From NCBI GenBank assembly GCA_021780415.1, contig JAJXYW010000252.1, forward strand, positions 1-5,689: a DNA stretch of 5,689 nt, given 5' to 3'. Source of the DNA: Acidobacteriota bacterium. GTDB taxonomy: Bacteria; Acidobacteriota; Terriglobia; Terriglobales; Acidobacteriaceae. The notes below the pieces were generated by a model, which was not told the origin of the DNA, made no database searches, and saw only the letters and a list, made by a program, of their open reading frames with translations. This document shows, one piece after another, positions 1 through 4,788 of this stretch; position 1 is the stretch's first letter; the number at the start of each line of letters is the position of its first letter. A program made the translations under genes and the position numbers.

Positions 1-611
1 TGCAGTTGAGCGTGCCGGCGTGGGTGTATGCGCGGGCGCTGGGAGCGTACCTGATGACGTTCCAGGGCGGGCTGGCGCTGGGCAGCGCGCTGTGGGGCGG
101 AGTGGCGCAGCGGACGTCGGTGAGGATTTCGCTGATCTGCGCGGCGTGCGGACTGGCGGCGAGCCTGCCGTTTATGCAGAGAATTCATATTCTGAAGGGG
201 CTGCTGCCGGACCTGACGCCGTACAAGTGGAAGCGGCCGCTGCCGGGGTTCGAGGCGACGCCCGATCCGGATGCTGGGCCGGTGCGGATCTCGGTGGATT
301 ACCGGATTGCGCGGGAAGACTATGCGGCGTTTACACGGGAGATTCATGTGCTGGAGGGCGTGCGGTTGCGCGGGGGAGCGGTGCGGTGGGGGATCTATCG
401 CGATGCGGTTGACCCGGAACACCTGAATGAGACGTTCATTATGGAGAGCTGGATGGACTTTTTGCGCTCGCGGGAACGGATGACGCTGGCCGATCAGACG
501 ATACGGGAGAAGGTGTATGGGTTGCATCGGGGGACGGAGTCGCCAAAGATTACGTTTCAGATATGGGCGGGTGAGGTGGGGACGCATCCGGTGGAGTCGG
601 AGCTGGCGTAG
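1..611 (+). CDS. MFS_3 (DUF894) family transporter, C-terminal part only
   Basis: This is the 3' end of a major facilitator gene. The frame is open from the first base of the window and stops with TAG at 609-611, so the true start lies upstream; the TTG at 6 is internal. The first visible residues (Q-L-S-V-P-A-W-V-Y-A-R-A-L, then F-Q-G-G-L-A-L-G-S-A-L-W-G) match what I know of the MFS_3/DUF894 group, which is related to the enterobactin exporter EntS. About residues 12-33 and 40-57 of the visible part form two hydrophobic helices, presumably the last membrane segments. After a linker comes a soluble tail (about residues 92-190) with the 'RRGAVRWGIYRD...ETFIMESWMDFLRSRERMT'-like pattern that resembles an antibiotic-biosynthesis-monooxygenase (dimeric alpha-beta barrel) fold. 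The likely role is efflux of a small molecule at the inner membrane; the substrate cannot be told. The gene converges with sucA. Confidence 0.85.
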   Translation, partial: QLSVPAWVYARALGAYLMTFQGGLALGSALWGGVAQRTSVRISLICAACGLAASLPFMQRIHILKGLLPDLTPYKWKRPLPGFEATPDPDAGPVRISVDYRIAREDYAAFTREIHVLEGVRLRGGAVRWGIYRDAVDPEHLNETFIMESWMDFLRSRERMTLADQTIREKVYGLHRGTESPKITFQIWAGEVGTHPVESELA

Positions 612-721
612 GGTGCGCGTGCGGGGTCAGGATGGCGGGATGCTGGGTGAGGATGACGGCTTCCGACGACGAGTGCCGGGCCAAATGTTCAGTAATCCTG
701 CAGTGTGCCAGCCCGAGCAAA

Positions 722-779
722 CTGCGGGTCTCTCCGCTACACCAAACGATGAAACTGTTTGGCTCCGGTCGAGATGACA
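722..779 (+). repeat. palindromic intergenic repeat, copy A
   Basis: A 58-bp element. Its outer parts, CTGCGGGTCTCTCCGCT at the left and GGTCGAGATGACA at the right, are almost the same as those of copy B at 5549-5602, but the core differs. The core here is a stem CCAAAC (742-747) / GTTTGG (757-762) with a 9-nt loop. The outer parts also pair imperfectly (GTCTCTC against GAGATGAC). Conserved flanks around a variable but always self-complementary core are typical of REP-like or small non-autonomous mobile elements. It lies between convergent genes, where such elements often act as terminators; that role is inferred. Confidence 0.65.
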
Positions 780-851
780 GCATCTTTGCTGGGACTCATG
801 GGATAGCGTGCCAGAGCGGATTGCCATCAGGTGTAGTCGCCGGTTCAAGAA

Positions 852-882
852 GCAGATTCCTCCGCTGCGCTACGGAATGACA
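852..882 (+). repeat. short palindromic repeat, copy C (diverged form)
   Basis: A 31-bp element running from GCAGATTCCTCCGCTGCG to the right end GGAATGACA. ATTCC (856-860) pairs with GGAAT (874-878). It shares the CTCCGCT block and the ATGACA end with copy A, 73 bp upstream, so it looks like a shorter or diverged member of the same group. Two members in one convergent gap suggest a hotspot. Relatedness to copy A is a judgement by eye. Confidence 0.45.
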
Positions 883-923
883 AACGTCAAAATGATAGTG
901 ACTATACCTGAAAGCGAACGGCG

Positions 924-3416
924 CTAGGTTTCGGGACCGAGGGCGAGGTCGATGAGGGTCTTTTCTTCGAGGGCGTGGGCCTTGGCGCTGCCGGTGGCGG
1001 GGCTGGCGGCGGCCGTGCGCTTGACACTGAGGAGGGCGCGGGGGCCGGACATGCGGCGCATCAGCGGGAGAGCGTAGGAGAGAGCGCCCATGTTGGCTGG
1101 TTCTTCCTGGACCCAGACGATCTCGGTGGCCGAGGGGTGCTGATCGAGGGCGGCCTGGAGTTCCTCTTCGGGCCATGGGTAAAGCTGTTCGACGAAGATG
1201 ATCGCAACGTCGGTGAGCTTGCGTTTTGCGCGCTCGACGCGGAGGTTGTGGCCGATTTTGCCGGTGCAGACGAGCAGGCGACGGGGTTGGGTGACGGTGG
1301 TGTCGGGAAGGACGTTCTGGAAGTGGTCGAGAGTGAGGTCCGCGACGGGGGACATGGCGTCGGGGTGGCGGAGCATGGATTTTGGAGTGAAGACGACGAG
1401 GGGCTTGCGCCATTTGCGCAGGACCTGGCGGCGCAGGAGATGGAAGTATTGCGCGGCGGTGGAGGGCTGGGCGATCTGGATGTTGTCCTGTGCGGCGAGC
1501 TGGAGGTAACGCTCCATGCGGGCGCTGGAGTGCTCGGGGCCCTGGCCTTCGTAGCCGTGGGGGAGGAGCATGACAAGGCTGGAGAGCAGGCCCCATTTGA
1601 CTTCGCCGGCGGAGAGGAACTGGTCGATGATGATCTGGGCGCCGTTGGCGAAGTCGCCGAACTGGGCCTCCCAGAGGACGAGGGCCTCGGGGTAGTCGCG
1701 GGAGAAGCCGTACTCGAATCCGAGGCAGGCAGCCTCGGAGAGGAGAGAGTTATAGACCGACCAGCGGGCCTGGGTGGGCGCGATGGCGGAGAGCGGGGAG
1801 AAGCGGAGTTCGGATTCGATGTCGATGAGGACGGAGTGGCGCTGGTTGAAGGTGCCGCGCTGGGAGTCCTGGCCGGAGAGACGGACGGGCGTGCCGGATT
1901 TCAGGAGCGAGGCGTAGGCGAGGAGTTCGGCCATGCCGTAGTCGAGGGGCTTTTTGCCGGTGCCCATTTCGACGCGCTGGGCGAGGAGCTTTTCGACTTT
2001 GGGGTGGATGTGGAAGCCGGTGGGGGCGGTGGTGAGGGCTGTGGTGAGCGAGGCGATTTCAGAGAGGTCGAGGCCGGTGCGGGGGGCGTCGTCCGGGCGC
2101 AGCGGGCCGCCGTAGTAGGGCTTCCAGTAGTCGCGGATGTCGAACATGGCGGGCTTGCGGTTGGCGCGGGTGGCGGCCTTCTGCTCTTCGAGGAATTTGG
2201 ACTGGATGAAGGCGGTTTCTTCGGTGGGGTCGATGTTGAGGCTCTTGGCGTAGAGCTGGTAGAGGGCAGGGTGATCCTTGATTTTGGCGTAGCGGAGAGG
2301 CTGGGTGACGGTGGGGTCGTCGACTTCGGAGTGGCCGTGGCGACGGTAGCCGATGAGGTCGATGACGACGTCGGAGTGGAAGGTCTGGCGGTACTCGGCT
2401 GCGAGGGCAGCGATGCGGACGACGGCTGCGGGGTCTTCGGCGTTGACGTGGAAGATGGGGATGGGGAGGCGTTTGGCGAGGTCGGTGGAAAAACGCGAGG
2501 AGTTGGATTCGCCGGGCAGGGCGGTGAAGCCGAGGAGGTTGTTGACGATGACCTGGATGGTGCCGCCGATGTTGTAGCCGTGGAGGGAGGCGAGGTTGAG
2601 GCTCTCGGCGGTGATGCCCTGGCCGGCGAAGGCGGCGTCGCCGTGGATGATCATGGGGAGGACCTGATTGCGTGCTGCGAGGAAGTCGGCGGTGGTGCCG
2701 TTTTTGGCGAGACGTTCCTGGTAGGCGCGGGTGCGGCCCATGATTACGGGGTCGACGGCTTCGAGGTGGCTGGGGTTAGAGGCGAGGTGGAGATGGACGG
2801 TCTTGCCGGTGGCGGTGATGAGATCGCCGGTGGCGCCGATGTGGTATTTGACGTCGCCACCGCCGAGGGTGCTGCGGGGATCGACGTCTTCGAACTTGGT
2901 GAAGATGTCGCGGGAGGCGCGGCCGATGGTGTTGACCATGACGTTGAGGCGGCCGCGGTGGCTCATGGCGAAGATGGAGCGGCTGACGCCGAGGTCGGCG
3001 GCGGTGGTGAAGATCTGGTCGAGAAAGGGGATGAGAACGGTGAGGCCTTCGAGGGAGAAACGCTTGGTGCCGAGGTAGCGCTGCTGGATGACCTGCTCGA
3101 AGAGGTCGGCGCGGATGAGGGAGGTGAGGATGCGGGCGGGGGGGATGGTGGCGGCGGGGCCGGTGGCGGGATCAGATTCGAGGCGCTGCTGGATCCAGTC
3201 GCGCTTTTCGGCGGAGGGGATGTGCATGAACTCGGCGCCGATGGAGGAGCAGTAGATGCGGCGGGCGGCGATGGCGTCGGGGGAGTCGTCGTTGGGAGGG
3301 TCGGAGACTGGGAAAGGCTGGGGCGGGAGGAGCTGGCCGAGGGGGTCGAGGGAGGCCTGGAGGTAACCCCAGTGGCGGAAGAGATCGAAGGTGGTGTTGC
3401 GCGATGTGGGAGGCAT
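924..3416 (-). CDS. sucA: 2-oxoglutarate dehydrogenase E1 component
   Basis: This thiamine-diphosphate enzyme decarboxylates 2-oxoglutarate and passes the succinyl group to the lipoyl arm of E2 in the TCA cycle (cytoplasm). Numbered from the chosen start (830 aa), visible landmarks are IGAEFMHI near 59, SHRGRLN (His153), DVKYHIG (His192), NPSHLE near 214, the ThDP/metal motif GDAAFAGQG (from 259) with NN at 292-293, YRRHGHSE near 357, GQDSQRGTFNQRH near 515 and LPHGYEGQGPEHSS (His620). His153, His192 and His620 match, as I recall, His260, His298 and His729 of E. coli SucA. The protein is about 100 residues shorter than E. coli SucA because the N-terminal E2-binding arm is absent. The ATG at 3416 is preferred over the in-frame ATG at 3479: the latter lies inside a CRP-type palindrome, and FDLFRHWGYLQASLDPLG starts soon after the former. 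Neither has a clear Shine-Dalgarno. No sucB is in the window. Confidence 0.95.
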   Translation of the reverse strand: MPPTSRNTTFDLFRHWGYLQASLDPLGQLLPPQPFPVSDPPNDDSPDAIAARRIYCSSIGAEFMHIPSAEKRDWIQQRLESDPATGPAATIPPARILTSLIRADLFEQVIQQRYLGTKRFSLEGLTVLIPFLDQIFTTAADLGVSRSIFAMSHRGRLNVMVNTIGRASRDIFTKFEDVDPRSTLGGGDVKYHIGATGDLITATGKTVHLHLASNPSHLEAVDPVIMGRTRAYQERLAKNGTTADFLAARNQVLPMIIHGDAAFAGQGITAESLNLASLHGYNIGGTIQVIVNNLLGFTALPGESNSSRFSTDLAKRLPIPIFHVNAEDPAAVVRIAALAAEYRQTFHSDVVIDLIGYRRHGHSEVDDPTVTQPLRYAKIKDHPALYQLYAKSLNIDPTEETAFIQSKFLEEQKAATRANRKPAMFDIRDYWKPYYGGPLRPDDAPRTGLDLSEIASLTTALTTAPTGFHIHPKVEKLLAQRVEMGTGKKPLDYGMAELLAYASLLKSGTPVRLSGQDSQRGTFNQRHSVLIDIESELRFSPLSAIAPTQARWSVYNSLLSEAACLGFEYGFSRDYPEALVLWEAQFGDFANGAQIIIDQFLSAGEVKWGLLSSLVMLLPHGYEGQGPEHSSARMERYLQLAAQDNIQIAQPSTAAQYFHLLRRQVLRKWRKPLVVFTPKSMLRHPDAMSPVADLTLDHFQNVLPDTTVTQPRRLLVCTGKIGHNLRVERAKRKLTDVAIIFVEQLYPWPEEELQAALDQHPSATEIVWVQEEPANMGALSYALPLMRRMSGPRALLSVKRTAAASPATGSAKAHALEEKTLIDLALGPET

Positions 3417-3422
3417 GCAGAC

Positions 3423-3428
3423 GTTAGA
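3423..3428 (-). promoter_or_regulatory. possible sucA -10 element
   Basis: On the minus strand TCTAAC (4 of 6 to TATAAT) ends 6 nt before the preferred sucA ATG, so transcription could start at or next to the A of the ATG, giving a leaderless message. No TTGACA-like -35 lies 16-18 bp upstream (CGTCCA region), as would suit an activator-dependent promoter. The same CATCTAA string precedes the regulator gene at 4664-4670. Prediction only. Confidence 0.35.
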
Positions 3429-3469
3429 TGGTATGAGGGTGGATTTGGACGCTCGAAATGGCGTGGGAA

Positions 3470-3485
3470 TGTGATGCATATCACA
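3470..3485. promoter_or_regulatory. CRP-type palindromic operator
   Basis: TGTGATGCATATCACA contains both consensus half-sites of E. coli CRP, TGTGA-N6-TCACA, with no mismatch, and the arms extend to 6 bp (TGTGAT/ATCACA). It lies between sucA (minus) and the small gene at 3536 (plus). Its centre is 61.5 bp upstream of the preferred sucA ATG, and 45 bp before the strong ribosome binding site of the small gene. A Crp/Fnr-family protein is encoded about 0.5 kb away, making it the obvious candidate ligand, but that pairing is inferred. Confidence 0.65.
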
Positions 3486-3492
3486 GACGGGG

Positions 3493-3498
3493 TATAGG
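3493..3498 (+). promoter_or_regulatory. possible -10 element for the small gene
   Basis: TATAGG (4 of 6 to TATAAT) lies 37 bp before the ATG at 3536 and would give a leader of about 31 nt carrying the GGAGGA site. At 17-bp spacing the -35 position would fall inside the left half of the CRP-type palindrome (3470-3475), so a bound regulator would hinder this promoter. Weak evidence. Confidence 0.25.
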
Positions 3499-3535
3499 GC
3501 GAGGCTTCAGGATGGACTTGTTGGAGGATTCCACG

Positions 3536-3715
3536 ATGCCATCGAAGACTCTCCCCGAGGCTGTGCAGGAGTCATCGCCAAATGCCTGTGCGTGTGCAGG
3601 CCCTTGTGCTGGATATGGAAGTCACACGGTGTGCCCGTCGCTGCTGGTACTGGCGACGCTGGTAGCTGCAAAGAATGAACTGGCTGCTTCGTCTCCGGGC
3701 GCAGTGGCTGGGTGA
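3536..3715 (+). CDS. small cysteine-containing hypothetical protein (59 aa)
   Basis: I do not recognise this family. A 59-codon frame starts with ATG 7 nt after a strong Shine-Dalgarno, GGAGGA (3523-3528), and ends with TGA at 3713-3715. The protein has an acidic/polar N-terminus, then four cysteines spaced C18-x-C20-x3-C24-x8-C33 with Gly22, Gly26, Gly28 and His30 between or near them, then a short hydrophobic stretch (about 34-45, PSLLVLATLVAA) and a small-residue tail. The spacing could suit metal binding, disulfides or a modified peptide precursor, but none of these is shown. Third-position G/C is about 57%, clearly lower than in the neighbours, so it is either recently acquired, weakly expressed or not a gene. 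An alternative ATG at 3512 (67 aa) has GAGG at 3501-3504 before it. The gene is divergent from sucA and shares its regulatory region. Confidence 0.45.
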   Translation: MPSKTLPEAVQESSPNACACAGPCAGYGSHTVCPSLLVLATLVAAKNELAASSPGAVAG

Positions 3716-3718
3716 AAA

Positions 3719-3733
3719 GTTTGATCTTCAAAC
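3719..3733. terminator. small hairpin directly after the 59-aa gene
   Basis: GTTTGA (3719-3724) and TCAAAC (3728-3733) form a perfect 6-bp stem with a TCT loop, 3 nt past the TGA of the small gene. It is A/T-rich and has no following T run, so it may protect the 3' end or take part in termination rather than being a classical terminator. The TTGA...TCAA halves are 3 bp apart, too close for a Crp/Fnr dimer. Confidence 0.3.
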
Positions 3734-3778
3734 CGGTGAATTTACTGTCGGCAGGACGGTAACTACTGGTCGCTGAAG

Positions 3779-3821
3779 CTCTATTCGGGGCTCTCTTGGG
3801 AGAAAGGGTCTCAGGATAGAG
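3779..3821. other. structured intergenic segment
   Basis: CTCTAT (3779-3784) pairs with ATAGAG (3816-3821), enclosing a smaller possible hairpin TCTC-TTGG-GAGA (3792-3803). It sits immediately before the strong 12-bp stem at 3823-3856, so the whole 3779-3856 stretch could fold as a compact multi-hairpin RNA on either strand. No known RNA family was recognised. The rest of 3716-3934 shows nothing gene-like. Confidence 0.3.
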
Positions 3822-3822
3822 A

Positions 3823-3856
3823 AGCTGCCGCTCGGGGTCCCTCTCGAGCGGCAGCT
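3823..3856. terminator. 12-bp hairpin, possible two-way terminator
   Basis: AGCTGCCGCTCG (3823-3834) is perfectly complementary to CGAGCGGCAGCT (3845-3856), with a 10-nt loop. It lies between the convergent 3' ends of the small gene (ends 3715) and the Crp/Fnr gene (ends 3935). On the plus strand the following bases are GAATTTAAT; on the minus strand they are TTCTCTATCC. Both tails are only weakly T-rich, so termination efficiency is uncertain, but the stem is the strongest in the window. Confidence 0.55.
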
Positions 3857-3934
3857 GAATTTAATGGGGTGATTTGCGGAAAGGGATGCGCCGAGTGTCC
3901 TGCGTCCGAGGATGAGAGCGTTTGGGACCGGCCG

Positions 3935-4645
3935 CTAGCAGTAGCGGGATTGAAGTCTATCGGGATGGTGAAGGGTGATGTGCTCGCGGGTCTGCTCGAT
4001 GAGGCCTTCGCGGCGGAATTTGAGGAGGATGCGGGTGACGGTCTGGCGGGGGACGCCGATCCTGTATCCGAGTTCCTCGTGGGTGAGGGACATGGGGAAG
4101 GAGATGGATTGATCGGGGGGTGCGGGGGTGTTTTCGTGATGATCGGTTCGGGCCCAGTCGAGGAGCGCGCTGGCGAGCTTGGCGGCGGCGGAGTTGGGGA
4201 GGGTGAGGCAGGGGGCGTTACGCGTGGCGCCGTCATAGTCGCGGGCCATGGTCTGAGCGATGTTGCGGGTGACGTCGGCGTAGGTGTCCATGAAGCGAAT
4301 GAAGTCGGTGCGGGGGATGTACTTGACGGTGGAGGGGACCAGCGTTTCCGCCGTGACGAGATGGCGCGGGCCGCGGAGCAGAGAAGCGAGGCCGAGGATT
4401 TCGCCGGGGCCAGCGACGCGGAGGCGGAGAAAGCGGCCCAGAGGCGAGGAGGCGATGAGTTTGACCCTGCCGCTGCAGAGGACGAAGACGTGGTCGGAGG
4501 GGAAGCCCTGGCGGATAAGAAAGTCGTTGGCCGGGCGACTCCGACAGGTGCCGAGGGAACGGAAATCGCTCAGTGCCGATGGGGAGATGTGGGAGAAAAC
4601 TTCAGGGTCTTGAATCGAGCAGATGGAACAACTGCTGGGGGGCAT
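3935..4645 (-). CDS. Crp/Fnr-family transcriptional regulator
   Basis: A 236-residue protein with the normal length and order for this family: an effector-binding beta-roll (about 20-120), a dimerisation helix (about 122-145) and a C-terminal winged helix-turn-helix (about 183-225). The recognition helix reads R200-Q-T-V-T-R205, aligned with RETVGR of CRP, with Gln where CRP and Fnr have Glu. In the phosphate-binding cassette GEILGLASLLRGPRH, Leu86 stands where E. coli CRP has the cAMP-contacting Glu72, so cAMP binding is unlikely. The N-terminus has C6-S-I-C9, as in relatives with a Cys cluster, but Ser18 follows Phe17 where I would expect a third Cys; other Cys are at 34, 57, 146 and 236. 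The start is supported by GAGGAA (4651-4656), GAGG ending 7 nt before the ATG. The gene lies upstream of sucA on the same strand with the small gene between, and is divergent from the RNB gene. It may control sucA and itself (inferred). Confidence 0.92.
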   Translation of the reverse strand: MPPSSCSICSIQDPEVFSHISPSALSDFRSLGTCRSRPANDFLIRQGFPSDHVFVLCSGRVKLIASSPLGRFLRLRVAGPGEILGLASLLRGPRHLVTAETLVPSTVKYIPRTDFIRFMDTYADVTRNIAQTMARDYDGATRNAPCLTLPNSAAAKLASALLDWARTDHHENTPAPPDQSISFPMSLTHEELGYRIGVPRQTVTRILLKFRREGLIEQTREHITLHHPDRLQSRYC

Positions 4646-4658
4646 TGAGTTTCCTCAA
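4645..4658. promoter_or_regulatory. Fnr-type palindrome over regulator start
   Basis: TTGAG-TTTC-CTCAA is a perfect palindrome with 5-bp arms and has the geometry of the Fnr box (TTGAT-N4-ATCAA), that is, TTGA-N6-TCAA. It covers the Shine-Dalgarno and the first base of the ATG of the Crp/Fnr gene and lies just downstream of a good -10 element. A dimer bound here would block its own transcription, so negative autoregulation is likely. As RNA the same bases could form a small hairpin hiding the ribosome binding site. Confidence 0.5.
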
Positions 4659-4662
4659 GTTC

Positions 4663-4668
4663 ATTAGA
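4663..4668 (-). promoter_or_regulatory. probable -10 element of the Crp/Fnr gene
   Basis: On the minus strand TCTAAT matches TATAAT at 5 of 6 positions and lies 17 bp before the ATG. Transcription would begin near 4656, leaving a leader of about 11 nt that consists of the ribosome binding site. No good -35 is visible at 16-18 bp. Confidence 0.4.
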
Positions 4669-4788
4669 TGCAGGGGGAGGCAATATCACCGCCTGAGCAA
4701 CGAGGATGGATTGCTGAATGGGCGATGCGGCTGGCGGTAGTGGGGGCGGAGAGGCCAGGGATGGGGGCTGCGTGGTAGTCTGCGGAGC

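Larger units (their letters stand above)
612..923. other. convergent gene-free gap with palindromic repeats
   Basis: These 312 bases separate the stop of the transporter (609-611) from the stop of sucA (924-926, minus strand). I see no credible gene. The short open frames across it lack ribosome binding sites and mostly translate the repeats. The gap holds two short palindromic repeats (722-779 and 852-882), which could end transcription from both sides, and an 11-bp palindrome ATAGTGACTAT at 895-905 too tight to fold as a hairpin. No canonical hairpin followed by a T run was found for either gene. Confidence 0.6.

Noticed and set aside
550..880. Several short frames in the gap after the transporter
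   Set aside because: They overlap each other on both strands, lack ribosome binding sites and largely translate palindromic repeats A and C.
895..905. ATAGTGACTAT perfect palindrome downstream of sucA
   Set aside because: Only one base separates the arms, so it cannot fold as a hairpin, and it matches no operator type that I know.
3477..3479. Upstream ATG as the sucA start (851 aa)
   Set aside because: It lies inside the CRP-type palindrome, has no Shine-Dalgarno, and the added 21 residues resemble no SucA sequence.
975..3497. 840-codon open frame on the plus strand across the whole of sucA
   Set aside because: It is antisense to a clear SucA protein. The strong G/C third-position bias leaves few stops in the opposite frame, and its product is an unnatural Gly/Val/Glu/Asp-rich string with no recognisable domain or ribosome binding site.
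3507..3731. 74-codon minus-strand frame opposite the 59-aa gene
   Set aside because: TTG start, no ribosome binding site, no recognisable content; the opposite strand has the better translation signals.
3869..4648. 259-codon open frame on the plus strand opposite the Crp/Fnr gene
   Set aside because: Same codon-bias shadow effect; the minus-strand frame has a full family fold and a ribosome binding site.
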